In this document: positions 36,287 through 46,862 of the stretch, piece by piece
How the letters are laid out: each line of letters opens with the position of its first letter
Numbering within the stretch: the first letter of the stretch is position 1
Assembly: GCF_030294985.1 (NCBI RefSeq)
Contig: NZ_AP024718.1
Coordinates: 1,875,001 to 1,939,000, forward strand
Reading direction: 5' to 3'
DNA length: 64,000 nt
Origin: Methylomarinovum tepidoasis
Lineage (GTDB): Bacteria > Pseudomonadota > Gammaproteobacteria > Methylococcales > Methylothermaceae
The notes under the pieces: generated by a model
What the model was told of the DNA's origin: nothing
What the model saw: only the letters and a program-made list of their open reading frames with translations
Databases searched by the model: none
Position numbers and translations under genes: made by a program

Positions 36287-36928
36287 ATGGCCGCACATCT
36301 GGAAGAAGAAGCTCAAGTCGAACAACTCAAACGCTGGTGGAAGGAGAACGGCACCTCGATCATCGCCGGTGTCATCCTGGGACTGGTGGCGATTTTCGGA
36401 TGGAACGCCTGGCAGAAGCACCAGCGCACCCAGGCCGAGCAGGCTTCCAACCTGTACCAGCAGATGCTGGATGCCGTAGCCGAAGGCCAGGACGATCTGA
36501 CTTTTGGTCTGGCCCAGCGCCTGACCGGCGAATTCGCCAGCACCGCCTATGCCGATTTCGCCCGCCTGCTGACGGCCCGCGCTGCGGTGGACAAAGGGGA
36601 GCTGCCCAAGGCCCAGGCCGCTTTGGAGTCCTTGCTACAGGAGACGGGGGATGACAACTTTCGCCACCTCGCCCGCCTGCGTCTGGCCCGGGTCCATCTG
36701 GGTGCCGGCAAGCCCCAGGCAGCTCTGGATGTGCTGACTACGGCCGACATCGGCGATCCCGGCCGTTTCGCCGGCCAGTACGAGGAACTCAAGGGGGACG
36801 CCCTTGCCGCCCTGGGGAAACCTAAGGATGCGGCACTGGCCTACCGCAAGGCACAGGCTCTGGGACGGGATTACGAATACCTGGAGATGAAGCTGAACGA
36901 TCTGGGTGTGGCCGCGTCGAAACCGTGA
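36287..36928 (+). CDS. yfgM: YfgM-like ancillary translocon protein
   Basis: The 213-residue protein has a cytoplasmic N-terminus (EEEAQVEQLKRWWKENG), one transmembrane helix (SIIAGVILGLVAIFGWNAW) near residue 25, and a TPR-like periplasmic domain. YfgM associates with SecYEG and PpiD during export. The AAGGAGG ribosome site is strong. The hisS-yfgM-bamB-der order is conserved in gammaproteobacteria. Confidence 0.92.
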   Translation: MAAHLEEEAQVEQLKRWWKENGTSIIAGVILGLVAIFGWNAWQKHQRTQAEQASNLYQQMLDAVAEGQDDLTFGLAQRLTGEFASTAYADFARLLTARAAVDKGELPKAQAALESLLQETGDDNFRHLARLRLARVHLGAGKPQAALDVLTTADIGDPGRFAGQYEELKGDALAALGKPKDAALAYRKAQALGRDYEYLEMKLNDLGVAASKP

Positions 36929-38130
36929 TGATGCGTCTTTCTTCCCTCCCGCTGCTACTGCTGCTGGCCGGGTGTCAGTCCATGGGCGCCGGTTTCAGCA
37001 ACCTGGTGTCCGGCACCATCGATCTGGTCACCGGCGCAGACGAGGCGACGGAACCGCCCCGTGAACTGGTGGCGATCACTCCCCAGCTCCATATCGAGAC
37101 GGTGTGGGACACGGATGTCGGCGCCGGCGACGGCGGTTACCGGCTGGCGCTGGGTCCTGCGGTGGCGGACGAGATCGTCTATGCCGCCGATCACGAAGGG
37201 CACGTTGCCGGCTTGCGCCTTGCCGATGGGGAGGAAATTCTGGAACTGGAGGTGGACCGTCCGCTTTCGGCCGGTCCTGCGGTCAGTGCCACCAGCCTGC
37301 TGCTGGGCACTTCCGAAGCCGAAGTGCTGGCCCTGGAGCGGGAAACCGGCCGACAGCGTTGGCTCGCCCGGGTGTCCAGTGAGGTGTTGGCCAGACCGGC
37401 GGTGGCCGAGGGCATCGTCGTGGTTCACACCAACGACGGTGCCGTGTTCGCCCTGGCGGAAGACAGCGGCCAGCGGCTGTGGAGCTACGGCAAGGCGGTC
37501 AGCCGTCTGTCGCTGCGGGGTGCGGCACCCCCGGTCATCACCGACGACACCGTCCTGATCGGTTTCGCCAACGGCCGCATGGCGGCGCTGCGCCTCGGCG
37601 ATGGCAAGCTGATCTGGGAGCGCCAGCTGGCCATCCCGACGGGACTGTCGGAAATGGAAAGGGTGGTGGACATCAATGACGCCCCCACGGTCCACAGCGG
37701 GATGCTGTACGCGACGGCTTTCCACGGCGGCGTCGTCGCCGCCTCCCTGGTGGATGGCGAGGTCATCTGGCGCAACGCCGAGATCGTCGCCGACTCGACT
37801 CCGGCGGTGAGCTGGCGTTACGTCTTCGTCACCGATACCGAAGGCAATGTCTGGGGGCTGGACGAAACCACCGGCCGCGCCTACTGGAAACAGGACGCCT
37901 TCTATCACCGCGAGGTGACCGCTCCGGTCGTCTATGGCGACTTCATCGCCGTCGGCGACTACAAGGGCTACGTCCACTTCCTGGCCCAGGAGGACGGCCG
38001 CCAGCTCGGGCGCATCCGGGTCGCCAGAAGCCCTATCCGCGCGCCGCTGGTGGTGGCGGGAGATTATTTGATCGTCTATGCCGGCAATGGCGATTTGACC
38101 GTTTTGAAAGCCGAACCGAAAGATGAATAA
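36928..38130 (+). CDS. bamB: Outer-membrane protein assembly factor BamB
   Basis: The 400-residue lipoprotein carries a signal ending at LLLLAGC and repeated WD/PQQ-like blades such as [37 protein letters not shown], and [11 protein letters not shown]-type segments. It forms the beta-propeller of the BAM complex that inserts outer-membrane proteins. I start at the ATG at 36928, which shares one base with the yfgM stop; a GTG three bases earlier is also possible. der begins eight bases before its end. Confidence 0.95.
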   Translation: MMRLSSLPLLLLLAGCQSMGAGFSNLVSGTIDLVTGADEATEPPRELVAITPQLHIETVWDTDVGAGDGGYRLALGPAVADEIVYAADHEGHVAGLRLADGEEILELEVDRPLSAGPAVSATSLLLGTSEAEVLALERETGRQRWLARVSSEVLARPAVAEGIVVVHTNDGAVFALAEDSGQRLWSYGKAVSRLSLRGAAPPVITDDTVLIGFANGRMAALRLGDGKLIWERQLAIPTGLSEMERVVDINDAPTVHSGMLYATAFHGGVVAASLVDGEVIWRNAEIVADSTPAVSWRYVFVTDTEGNVWGLDETTGRAYWKQDAFYHREVTAPVVYGDFIAVGDYKGYVHFLAQEDGRQLGRIRVARSPIRAPLVVAGDYLIVYAGNGDLTVLKAEPKDE

Positions 38131-39532
38131 GTCGCTGCCTGTGGTCGCCCTGGTGGGGCGTCCCAACGTGGGAAAATCCACGTTGTTCAATTGGCTGACC
38201 CAGTCCCGCGACGCCCTGGTGGCCGACTATCCCGGGCTGACCCGCGACCGGCACTACGGCCGCTGCCGCCGGGGAGCGCGGGAATTTCTGGTGGTGGACA
38301 CCGGCGGCGTCGCCGACACCGTGGAAGCGGTGGACCAAGCGGCGCTGCGGCAGGTGGAACAGGCCCTGGAGGAGGCCGATCTGATTCTGTTCCTGGTCGA
38401 TGCCCGCGAGGGGCTGACCGCCGCCGACGAGGACATCGCCGCGCGACTGCGCCGCCTGGACAAGCCGGTAGTTTTGGTCATCAACAAGATCGACGGCGAG
38501 GATCCGGCCCTGGCGGCGGCGGAGTTTTCCGTCCTGGGATTTGCGGAGCCGGTAATGATCGCCGCCGCCCACGGCCGGGGCACTGCCAAACTGCTGGCGC
38601 GCATCGAGGCGCTCTTGCCGCCGGCGCCGCAAAGCACTACCGAAGCGGATGGGGACGAAGCCATCCGGGTCGCGGTCATTGGCCGTCCCAACGTCGGCAA
38701 ATCGACGCTGGTCAACCGCCTGCTGGGAGAGGAGCGGGTGGTGGTGGCCGACCATCCCGGCACCACCCGTGACGCCATCGAGATCCCCTTCGAGCGCGAC
38801 GGCCACCGTTACGTGCTGATCGATACCGCCGGCATCCGCCGCCGGGCGCGGGTGGAGGAGGCGGTGGAGAAGTTCAGCATCATCAAGGCTATCCAGTCGA
38901 TGGAGCAGGCCGACGTGGTCGTGTTCCTGATCGACGCCTCCGAGGGCGTCACCGACCAGGACGCACGCCTGCTCGGGATGGTGCTCGAAGCCGGCAAAGC
39001 CCTGATCCTCGGCCTCAACAAGTGGGACGGACTTTCCCGGGAACAGAAGCAGAAGGTGCGCGACCAGCTGGAAGCCCGGCTGCAGTTCGTCGATTTCGCC
39101 GAAAAACTGCCGCTTTCAGCCCTGCACGGTACCGGCGTGGGGGATCTGTTCGATCGGGTCGCGCCGCTTTATGAACAGGCCCAGGCCGAATTCGGCACCT
39201 CCGAGCTGACTCGGATCCTGCAGGACGCCGTCGATTCCTATCCGCCGCCGTTGGCCGGCGGGCGGCGCATCAAGCTCAAGTTCGCCCACCAGGGCGGCAA
39301 GAAGCCGCCGCTGATCGTCATCCACGGCAACCAGACCGAGAAGGTGCCGGCCAGCTACCGGCGTTATCTCAACCGTGCTTTCCGCGAAGCGCTGGGGATC
39401 AAAGGGACGCCGTTGCGGCTGGAATTCCGTTCCAGCGCCAATCCTTTCGCCGGCCGCCGCAACAAGCTCACCCCCAGGCAGCTGCGCAAGCGTCAACGGC
39501 TCTTGCGTCATGCCAAGAAGAAAGGGCGGTGA
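38123..39532 (+). CDS. der: Ribosome-assembly GTPase Der (EngA)
   Basis: The 469-residue tandem GTPase has two G domains, GRPNVGKST near residues 12-20 and again near 188, with DTGG/DTAG, NKID and NKWD motifs and a KH-like C-terminal domain. Der acts in 50S ribosomal subunit assembly. The basic C-terminal tail ([15 protein letters not shown]) is typical. It ends the hisS-yfgM-bamB-der operon and converges on the RND gene. Confidence 0.97.
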   Translation: MNKSLPVVALVGRPNVGKSTLFNWLTQSRDALVADYPGLTRDRHYGRCRRGAREFLVVDTGGVADTVEAVDQAALRQVEQALEEADLILFLVDAREGLTAADEDIAARLRRLDKPVVLVINKIDGEDPALAAAEFSVLGFAEPVMIAAAHGRGTAKLLARIEALLPPAPQSTTEADGDEAIRVAVIGRPNVGKSTLVNRLLGEERVVVADHPGTTRDAIEIPFERDGHRYVLIDTAGIRRRARVEEAVEKFSIIKAIQSMEQADVVVFLIDASEGVTDQDARLLGMVLEAGKALILGLNKWDGLSREQKQKVRDQLEARLQFVDFAEKLPLSALHGTGVGDLFDRVAPLYEQAQAEFGTSELTRILQDAVDSYPPPLAGGRRIKLKFAHQGGKKPPLIVIHGNQTEKVPASYRRYLNRAFREALGIKGTPLRLEFRSSANPFAGRRNKLTPRQLRKRQRLLRHAKKKGR

Positions 39533-39591
39533 CAACCGCCGGTTGACTGATCGAGAGCCGCTTTATCCGCATCAGGTGGCCTTCGAATCCG

Positions 39592-42500
39592 TCATGCAGA
39601 CGTTTCCCGGTTACGGTTGAGCAAGTAGTACACCACCGGCACCACCAGCAGGGTGAAGCTGGTGGAGGCGAAGATGCCGAAGATGAAGCTCCAGGCCAGC
39701 CCTGAAAAGATCGGGTCGAGGGTGATGACGAAAGAACCGAACATCGCCGCCCCGGCGGTGAGGAAGATCGGCCTGAGACGCACCGCGCCCGCTTCGATCA
39801 GCGCCTCGGTCAGAGACTTGCCCTGCGCCTCGAGGCGCTGGATGAAGTCGATGAGAATGATGGAGTTGCGCACCACGATGCCCGCCAGGGCGATCATGCC
39901 GATCATGGCGGTGGCGGTGAAGAACACCGGGTTGGGATAAGGGCCGATGGGCTCCGGCAGCAGGTTCAGTAGCCAGAAGCCGGGCATGATGCCGATGATG
40001 GTCAGGGGGATGGACATCATGATGACCAGCGGCATCCCCAACGAATCGGTCTGCATCACCAGCAGAATGTAGATCATCACCAGGGCGGCGGCGAAGGCCA
40101 GTCCCAGGTCGCGGAACACGTCCACCGTGATCTTCCATTCCCCCTCCCCGCGCAGGGTGAAGTCGTAGCCCTCGGGCAGGGGATTTTCCTCGAACATCCG
40201 GGTGAGGGCGATGACGGCCTCCACCGGCGCGTGGCCCGCCATTTCAGCGATCACGTAGCCCACCGGCTTGAGATTCTTGTGGTAGCGGGTCACCGGCACC
40301 GGTTCTTCGACGAAGTGGCCCAGCTCGCTCAAGGGAATCAGCTTGCCGTCGCGGCCGTGCACCCGCAGGCTGGCGAGGATTTCCGGATGGGAGCGCAGGG
40401 GCCGTTCGATGCGGACGATCGCCGGGGCCGGCTGGCGTTCGTGGGGGGCGTGCAGCAGACCGACCCGGGTACCGCCCAGGGCGGCGGCGATGGTGCGGGA
40501 AATCTGCCCGACGCTGATGCCGTGCAACGCCGCCTTGGCCTGATCGACGTGGAAATCCAGCCGGGTTTGGGGTTCGTCCACGAAGTCGTCCACGTCCACC
40601 AGAATGTCGAGCTTTTCGAAACCGTCGTGGCGCATCCGCAGGGTATTGGTCACCAGGTCGTCGTAAGATCCCCCCGGCGGGCCGTAGACCTCGGCCACCA
40701 CGGTGGAAAGTACCGGTGGTCCGGGAGGGATCTCGACGATCTTGACGCTGGCGCCGTGACGGGCGGCGATGGCTTCGATGTCGGGGCGGATCCTGAGGGC
40801 GATCTCGTGGGACTGGTGCTCGCGCTGATGCTTGTGGATCAGGTTGATGCGGATATCACCCTGATAGCTGGCATGGCGCAGATAGTAGTGGCGCACCAGG
40901 CCGTTGAAGTCCATGGGCGAGGCGTGGCCGATGTAGGTCTCGAAATCGGTGACCTCGTTGACCGTGGCCAGATAGTCTTCCAGGTCCCGGGCCACCGCGT
41001 CGGTTTCCTCCAGGGTGGTGCCGCGGGGCATGTCGATCACCAGCTGCATTTCGTTCTTGTTGTCGAAAGGCAGCAGTTTCAGCGGGATGCCGAACACCAC
41101 CAACAGGCACGAGAGCACGAACAGCAGCGCCACCACCCCCAGAAAAACGCGCGCACGCCAGGGGTGGGCGATCAGCGGCCCCAGCGTTTTGCGGTACCCG
41201 TGGTAAACGGGGCTTTCGTGGATGTCATAAGGCTTTTCCCCCGCCTTGCCGTACTCGGCCTTGAGCAGGTGATAGCTGGCCCAGGGGGTGACGGTGAAGG
41301 CTACCAGTAGCGACATCAGCATCGCCACTGGCACGTTGAAGGCCATCGGCGCCATGTAGGGGCCCATCATGCCGGTGATGAAGAACATCGGCAGGAAAGA
41401 GACGATGACGGTGAAAGTCGCGTAGATGGTGGGTGGCCGCACTTCGTCCACCGCGGTCAGGGCCGCCTGCAGCGGCGGCTGTCTGCGCAGCTTGAAGTGG
41501 CGGTAGATGTTTTCCACGTCCACGATGGGGTCGTCCACCAACAGCCCCAGGGACAGGATCAGGGCGAAGAGGGTCACGCGGTTGATGGTGTAGCCGAACA
41601 CCAGATCGCAGAACAGGGTCACCCCCAGGGTCATGGGCACGGCGATGGCGACGATGAAAGCCTCACGCACGCCCAGGGCCAGGGCCAGGAGGACGATGAC
41701 GGTGGTGATGGCGATGAACAGATGCTCGACCAGTTCGTTGACCTTGTCGTTGGCGGTTTCGCCGTAATCGCGGGTGACGGTGACGGTGACGTCGGAGGGA
41801 ATCACGTTGCCGTGCAGGGAGCGGATCTTCTCGATCACCTCACGGGCCACAGTGACGGCGTTGGCACCGCGGCGTTTGGGGACGGCGATGGTGACCGCCG
41901 GGTGGCCGTCGCCGGTCTGCGCTTCGGGGCCGGCGATGCGTTTGCTGTGCGCCACCTGGGGACCGAAGCCGATGCGGGTGAGGGTTTCCACCTCGGCGGG
42001 GCCGTCCTCGAGACGGGCCACTTCGCGCAGGTACACCGGGCGTCCCCGGTACTGGCCGACCACGGTGGCGGCAGCCTGCTCCAGCGTCTGCCAGAAGGGA
42101 CCGGCCTCCAGACGCAGGCGGCGGTTGCGGTGGTCGAATTCCCCGGCCTGGAGATTGAAGTCCGCTTGTTGCAGCGCCTGCATCAGCTGCAACAGGCTCA
42201 GACGATGGGCGGCGAGTTTGGCGGGATCGGGATAGATGCGCAGGGTGCGGCGTTCACCACCGGCGATCCACAGCTTGCCGGTGTTTTTGACCTGCCCGAC
42301 CTTGTCCAGCAGTTCCTCGGCGATGCGGCGCAGCTCGTAGGTACCGTAGGCCGGATCGGGAGAGGACAGGGTCAACAGGACGATGGGGACATCGTCGATC
42401 TCCACCGGCTTGACCGTCCAGGAGGTCACGAACGGCGGGATCAGGTCGCGGTTGGACATCAGTTTGCTCCAGGTCTTGAGCAGACTGTCCTCGCGGTCTT

Positions 42501-42819
42501 CACCTACGTAATAACGCACCGTGGCGATGGCCCGCCCCGGCATCGACATGGAATACACGTATTCCACCCCGGGAATCTCCCACAGCTTCTGCTCCAGGGG
42601 GGTGGCCACCAGCTTCTCTACCTCGTCCACCGAAGCCCCGGGGGCCTCGACGAACACGTCCATCACCGGAACCACGATCTGCGGTTCTTCTTCGCGCGGC
42701 GTCAGCAGCAGGGCCGCCAGACCCATGAGCAGCGAGCCGATCAGGATCAACGGCGACAGGCGCGATTCGATGAAGAGCTTGACGATGCGGGCGGTAAAGC
42801 CCAGTTTTGTCTCCGCCAT
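39592..42819 (-). CDS. RND-family efflux pump permease
   Basis: The 1075-residue protein has the twelve-helix RND plan with two large periplasmic loops. Proton-relay aspartates lie in helix 4 (GLLVDDPIVDVENIYRH), as in AcrB-like pumps, and a second repeat contains ALAGIVVRNSIILIDFI. It is the last gene of a TolC-MFP-RND operon, two bases after the MFP stop. The family includes drug and hydrophobe exporters; the substrate is unknown. A heavy-metal pump is less likely because the metal-site Met/Glu pattern is not evident. Confidence 0.9.
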   Translation of the reverse strand: MAETKLGFTARIVKLFIESRLSPLILIGSLLMGLAALLLTPREEEPQIVVPVMDVFVEAPGASVDEVEKLVATPLEQKLWEIPGVEYVYSMSMPGRAIATVRYYVGEDREDSLLKTWSKLMSNRDLIPPFVTSWTVKPVEIDDVPIVLLTLSSPDPAYGTYELRRIAEELLDKVGQVKNTGKLWIAGGERRTLRIYPDPAKLAAHRLSLLQLMQALQQADFNLQAGEFDHRNRRLRLEAGPFWQTLEQAAATVVGQYRGRPVYLREVARLEDGPAEVETLTRIGFGPQVAHSKRIAGPEAQTGDGHPAVTIAVPKRRGANAVTVAREVIEKIRSLHGNVIPSDVTVTVTRDYGETANDKVNELVEHLFIAITTVIVLLALALGVREAFIVAIAVPMTLGVTLFCDLVFGYTINRVTLFALILSLGLLVDDPIVDVENIYRHFKLRRQPPLQAALTAVDEVRPPTIYATFTVIVSFLPMFFITGMMGPYMAPMAFNVPVAMLMSLLVAFTVTPWASYHLLKAEYGKAGEKPYDIHESPVYHGYRKTLGPLIAHPWRARVFLGVVALLFVLSCLLVVFGIPLKLLPFDNKNEMQLVIDMPRGTTLEETDAVARDLEDYLATVNEVTDFETYIGHASPMDFNGLVRHYYLRHASYQGDIRINLIHKHQREHQSHEIALRIRPDIEAIAARHGASVKIVEIPPGPPVLSTVVAEVYGPPGGSYDDLVTNTLRMRHDGFEKLDILVDVDDFVDEPQTRLDFHVDQAKAALHGISVGQISRTIAAALGGTRVGLLHAPHERQPAPAIVRIERPLRSHPEILASLRVHGRDGKLIPLSELGHFVEEPVPVTRYHKNLKPVGYVIAEMAGHAPVEAVIALTRMFEENPLPEGYDFTLRGEGEWKITVDVFRDLGLAFAAALVMIYILLVMQTDSLGMPLVIMMSIPLTIIGIMPGFWLLNLLPEPIGPYPNPVFFTATAMIGMIALAGIVVRNSIILIDFIQRLEAQGKSLTEALIEAGAVRLRPIFLTAGAAMFGSFVITLDPIFSGLAWSFIFGIFASTSFTLLVVPVVYYLLNRNRETSA

Positions 42820-42820
42820 C

Positions 42821-43993
42821 TCAGCTGCCTCGGCGCGGAGGGGATGGGGGGAACGATTCGCGGGGACGCCGTGAATCCCTCCCTGGAGGCTTCACCGCGG
42901 CATCCCTGCCGCGGAGACCCCGCTCACCGTTCCCCCCATCCTCTTCGGGGAGTTGCACCCGGTCGCCTGCCTTCAGCCCGGAAAGGATCTCCACCTGGCC
43001 ATCGATGTGGCGACCGGTGCGCACCAGGCGGGTCTGGACTCGGCCATCGCGCACCAAGTCCACTTCCTCCAGTTGACCCACCCGGCGCACGGCCTGCCGC
43101 GGCAGCAGCAGGACCGTCTCCTCACCACAGGTCTGGCCGACCCAGGCGAAGGCGCCCGGAAGGATGGCCTGTCCGGTCGGCAGCGCCGCCTTGACCTCGA
43201 TGGTGTGGGTGAAGGGGTCGGCAGCGGCGGCCATTTCCGTCACGGTCGCCATGAGCTGCATGCGGCGGCCGGGAATCTCGATCCGTACCCCGGCGCCCGG
43301 ATGCAGATAGACGGCACAGCTTTCCGGCACGTGGGTGTGGACCTCCAGCCGGTTGGGGTTCTGCAGCACCAGGATCGGTTGTCCGGGCATCCCCATGTCG
43401 CCAGGATCTGCCAGCCGTTCGATGACGCTGCCGGCGAAGGGGGCATACAGGCGGGTTTCCTTGAGCTGGGAACGGATGGCCTGAATCTGCTGGCGCGCCT
43501 GTTCCACCTGCGCCTTCGCGGTGCGCTCGGCGGCGACGGCGGCATCGAGATCGCGCTGGGTGGCGGCCTGTTGTCTGAAAAGGTTGCGGATACGCCGGGC
43601 ATCGGCGGCCGCCCGTTGTGCCTGGGCCTGGGCGGCGGCCAGCGCCGCCTGCGCCGCCTTGAGACGGGCGCGAATCTCGCTGTCGTCGAGACGGGCCAGC
43701 AATTGTCCCCGTTCGACCTTGCTACCGATATCGACGCCGATTTCCACGATCCGCCCGGGAATCTTGGGGGCGATGCGGGCTACGGTGTCGGCGCTGACGG
43801 TACCGGGCCAGCGCAGCCGCCGCGGCAGGGTGGTCTGTGCCACCGTCGCCATCGGCCCGGAGACGGTTTTTCCAGGTCGCGCCGTATTCCCCGGCGGTAC
43901 CTTGGTGGCAAAGGCCCCCTGGACCCAGGCCAGCAGCAGCACCAGTCCCAGAAAAGCGAGCGGTCCCCAGACGAGTTTGCTGGTGAGTTTCAT
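42821..43993 (-). CDS. RND efflux periplasmic adaptor (MFP)
   Basis: The 390-residue protein has one N-terminal membrane anchor (LAFLGLVLLLAWVQ), then beta-barrel/lipoyl halves (RIAPKIPGRIVEIGVDIGSKVERGQLLARLDD), a long alpha-helical hairpin rich in Ala/Gln, and LYAPFAGSVIERLADPGDM. Such adaptors link RND pump and TolC. I start at the ATG at 43993, overlapping the tolC-like stop by four bases. The C-terminal tail is Arg/Pro-rich and may be non-conserved. Confidence 0.9.
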   Translation of the reverse strand: MKLTSKLVWGPLAFLGLVLLLAWVQGAFATKVPPGNTARPGKTVSGPMATVAQTTLPRRLRWPGTVSADTVARIAPKIPGRIVEIGVDIGSKVERGQLLARLDDSEIRARLKAAQAALAAAQAQAQRAAADARRIRNLFRQQAATQRDLDAAVAAERTAKAQVEQARQQIQAIRSQLKETRLYAPFAGSVIERLADPGDMGMPGQPILVLQNPNRLEVHTHVPESCAVYLHPGAGVRIEIPGRRMQLMATVTEMAAAADPFTHTIEVKAALPTGQAILPGAFAWVGQTCGEETVLLLPRQAVRRVGQLEEVDLVRDGRVQTRLVRTGRHIDGQVEILSGLKAGDRVQLPEEDGGNGERGLRGRDAAVKPPGRDSRRPRESFPPSPPRRGS

Positions 43994-45345
43994 GTGCCAT
44001 CCTCCGTTGACCACACTCCCGTGGCCCGTTTCAATTCCGCTTCCGCCACCAGAGCCCCGAAGCGGGAAGAAATCAACTGCAGGCGGGCGCCGGCGGCATC
44101 GGTTTCGGCTTCGAGAAAACGGGTCACGGTGGCGGTACCGCCGCGATACTGGGCCCGCACCAGTTTGAGAGCCTCCTCGGCGGCGGCCACGGCGTTGGTC
44201 GCCACCTCGACCCGGGCCAGGGCGTCGCGCAGGTCGAGCCAGGCGCTTCGGACTTCCTTTTCCACCCGCAGGCGGGTGCTCTCTTCCACCTGTTTGGCCT
44301 CCTCCAGGCGCTGGCGGGCTTGACGAACCCGGGCGTTGACGGCGCCGCCGGAGAACAGGTCGATCTCGGCTTTCAGCCCCATGGTCCAGTTGTCTTGGGA
44401 GGTGGGAAAGCGCGGATTTTTGCTGTTCATGCCGTAGACCACGAAGGCGTCCACCCGGGGCAGATGTCCGCCCCAGGCGGCCTTGAGCTCCTTTTCCCGC
44501 ATTTCCACCTGTTTGCGGGCGGCGAGCCATTCGGGGCGGTGGGCCAGGGCCTGCTGGAGCCAGCGGGCGAAATCGCCTTCCGAGGGCAGCAGTCGGCGGG
44601 ATTCATCCTGCACTGCCAGCGGGGCGTCGGCGGGCAAGCCCAACAAGGTGGCCAGGGCGGTGCGGGCCGCCAGCTCGGCGTTTTCGGCACGGATGCGGTC
44701 CTGGCGGGCCTGGGAGAGGCGCACTTCCAGCGACAGCACGTCGGACTTGAGGGCGGTGCCCTCGCGCTGGCGGGCGCGCATCAGTTCCAGTTCCTTGCGG
44801 ACCGTCGTCAGGGTCTTGTCGGCCACATCCACCCGTCTGGGGGCTTCTAGCAGGGCGTAAAAAGCCCGGCTGGCGGCGGCGGCAAGCAGATTGTGCAGCT
44901 CGCTGCGCTGCAGCCGGCGGCTGTCGATCCCCAATTTGGCTGCCTGGCGCGCGTACCAGTCCTGGCCGCCGCGGAACAGGGACCAGTAGGCACCGATCTC
45001 AGGACGGAAGTCCTCCACGTAACCGGGATGGTTGATGTCCATGCCGAAGTCGAAGCGCCTCTGGGATACGATCATGCCGAAGGCGCGGGCGGGATCGTTG
45101 CTGTGGAGGTAATGGACGCCAGCCTTGATCCGGGGCAGGAAGGCGGCATTCACCTCGTCGAGGCGGGCGGCGGCCTGTTCGATACGGGCCTGGGCGGCCC
45201 GGAGGTCCGGGTTGCGCTGGCGGACCAGGGCAAGGGTTTCCGTGAGGGACAGCGGGTGTGACGGCAGGACAGGGGTGTCTGCGGCAGCGTTCAGCCCCAG
45301 ACACAACAAAAGCACGAAGTGGAAAGCGCGTGCCGTGAACCCCAT
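43990..45345 (-). CDS. TolC-family outer-membrane efflux protein
   Basis: The 451-residue protein has a signal peptide ending near AAADTPVL and the TolC helical duplicates: SLTETLALVRQRNPDLRAAQARIEQA, and in the second half a similar LRDALARVEVATNAVAAAEEALKLV stretch. It forms the outer-membrane channel of this pump and is the first gene of the operon, which is typical. The start is 146 bases past the NtrC-type stop; the gap has a small GC hairpin (45430-45449) and no clear promoter. Confidence 0.9.
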   Translation of the reverse strand: MGFTARAFHFVLLLCLGLNAAADTPVLPSHPLSLTETLALVRQRNPDLRAAQARIEQAAARLDEVNAAFLPRIKAGVHYLHSNDPARAFGMIVSQRRFDFGMDINHPGYVEDFRPEIGAYWSLFRGGQDWYARQAAKLGIDSRRLQRSELHNLLAAAASRAFYALLEAPRRVDVADKTLTTVRKELELMRARQREGTALKSDVLSLEVRLSQARQDRIRAENAELAARTALATLLGLPADAPLAVQDESRRLLPSEGDFARWLQQALAHRPEWLAARKQVEMREKELKAAWGGHLPRVDAFVVYGMNSKNPRFPTSQDNWTMGLKAEIDLFSGGAVNARVRQARQRLEEAKQVEESTRLRVEKEVRSAWLDLRDALARVEVATNAVAAAEEALKLVRAQYRGGTATVTRFLEAETDAAGARLQLISSRFGALVAEAELKRATGVWSTEDGT

Positions 45346-45491
45346 GTCATCGCCCTGATGATTGTTATGGCCATCATTCTATTAGGGGGGGCGAATATAG
45401 TCCATCCTCCGTTGGCAGGAACCGAGCATCCCCGCTTTCTCAGGCGGGGCTGGGGCAAGGGTCTGCAGTGGCCAGGGAGGGCCGCGCCGGA

Positions 45492-46862
45492 TCAGCTTTC
45501 CAGGCCGAACTTCTGTACCCGGTAGCGCAGGGTCTCGCGCGAAGTCTTGAGGAGGCGGGCGGCGGCGGTGACGTTGCCGCCGGTTTTGTCGAGGGCGGCG
45601 GCGAGGATGCGGCGTTCCATCTCCTCCAGGGACAGGCTGCCGTCCAGGGGCAGGCACAGGCGGTCGCCATCCCCCAGGGGCACGGTGAGGCCCGGCAGGC
45701 CGAGCCACTGAAGCGGCAGCGTGTCGTCTTCCGCCAGCAGCACGCAGCGCTCGATCAGATTGCGAAGTTCGCGCACGTTGCCGGGCCAGTCGTAGCGCTC
45801 GAAGGCACGCCAGGCGGCTTCGGGGACGTGTCGGACCTGCTTGCCGGCCTTGGCGTTGAATTCGGCTACGAACAGTGGGACCAGGGCTTTCAGGTCCTGC
45901 TTACGCTCCCTAAGTGGCGGGATGGTGAGCTGGAACACGCTCAGGCGGTGATAGAGATCCTCGCGGAAACGCCCTTCCCGGACCTGGGCCTTGAGATCGC
46001 GGTTGCTGGCGGCGATGATCTGGACGTCCACCTGGATTTCCCGTTCCCCGCCAAGGCGGCGGAAGCGCTTGTCCTCCACCGCCTTGAGCAGCTTGGCCTG
46101 GATACCCGGTTCCAGTTCGCCGATCTCGTCCAGGAACAGGGTGCCGCCGTCGGCCTGTTCTAGCAGTCCCCGGTGGCGGCCCTTGGCGCCGGTGAAGGCG
46201 CCCGGTTCGTAGCCGAACAGCTCCGCTTCCACCAGCTCGTGGGGCAGAGCGGCGCAGTTCAGCTCTACCCAGGGCCCCTGGGCGCGGGTTCCACCGGCGT
46301 GGAGGATCTTGGCCGCCACCCCCTTGCCGGTCCCGGTCTCTCCCAGGAGTACCAGGGAGGAGAACGGTACTTGGGCCAGGCGGGTCAGCATCTGCCGCAG
46401 CCGTACCGTGGCCGGGCTGTCGCCGGCGAACAGCTGAGGGGTGTAGCGCTGATGCTGTTGGGCGTGCTCTTCGGACAGACGCCGCTGAGCGCGGGCGCTG
46501 CGCACCGCCGCCTCCAGCACCATCTGCAGGCGGTTGGGGTCGCAGGGCTTTTCCAGGAATTCGTAGGCCCCCAGACGCAGGGCGCGCACCGAGTCCGGGA
46601 CGCTGCCGTAGCCGGTGAGGAAGATCCATTCACAGCCCGGCCGGCGGCCGCCGCGTCGTTCGAGAAAGTCCAGGGCGTTGCCGTCGGGCAGGTTCATGTC
46701 CGAGAGCACCGCGTCCGGTTCCAGCCCCTCCCGATCCAGCACCCGTTGGGCGCCGGCCAGATCACGGACCCACTCCACTTCCCAGCTGAGGCGCTGGAAG
46801 TGGCGCTTTAGTTCCTCGCCCAGCAGGGGCTCGTCTTCGACGATCAGCAGGGTGGCGCGCAT
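45492..46862 (-). CDS. NtrC-family sigma-54 response regulator
   Basis: The 456-residue regulator has a receiver domain with phosphoacceptor D55 (AVLSDMNLPD), an AAA+ domain with Walker A GETGTGKG at 174-181, the sigma-54 contact loop GAFTGA at 221-226, and a Fis-type helix-turn-helix at the C-terminus (GGNVTAAARLLKTSRETLR). It therefore should activate sigma-54 promoters from upstream sites. It is the last gene in the minus-strand run that starts at SulP, after its kinase, overlapping it by 19 bases. A strong sigma-54 promoter stands before SulP, an obvious target. Confidence 0.93.
   Translation of the reverse strand: MRATLLIVEDEPLLGEELKRHFQRLSWEVEWVRDLAGAQRVLDREGLEPDAVLSDMNLPDGNALDFLERRGGRRPGCEWIFLTGYGSVPDSVRALRLGAYEFLEKPCDPNRLQMVLEAAVRSARAQRRLSEEHAQQHQRYTPQLFAGDSPATVRLRQMLTRLAQVPFSSLVLLGETGTGKGVAAKILHAGGTRAQGPWVELNCAALPHELVEAELFGYEPGAFTGAKGRHRGLLEQADGGTLFLDEIGELEPGIQAKLLKAVEDKRFRRLGGEREIQVDVQIIAASNRDLKAQVREGRFREDLYHRLSVFQLTIPPLRERKQDLKALVPLFVAEFNAKAGKQVRHVPEAAWRAFERYDWPGNVRELRNLIERCVLLAEDDTLPLQWLGLPGLTVPLGDGDRLCLPLDGSLSLEEMERRILAAALDKTGGNVTAAARLLKTSRETLRYRVQKFGLES

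Noticed and set aside
45346-45491. Sigma-54 promoter before the tolC-like gene
   Set aside because: I looked for GG-N10-GC on the minus strand; the nearest candidate (TGGCCACTGCAGACCCTTGC) has 15 bases between the pairs.
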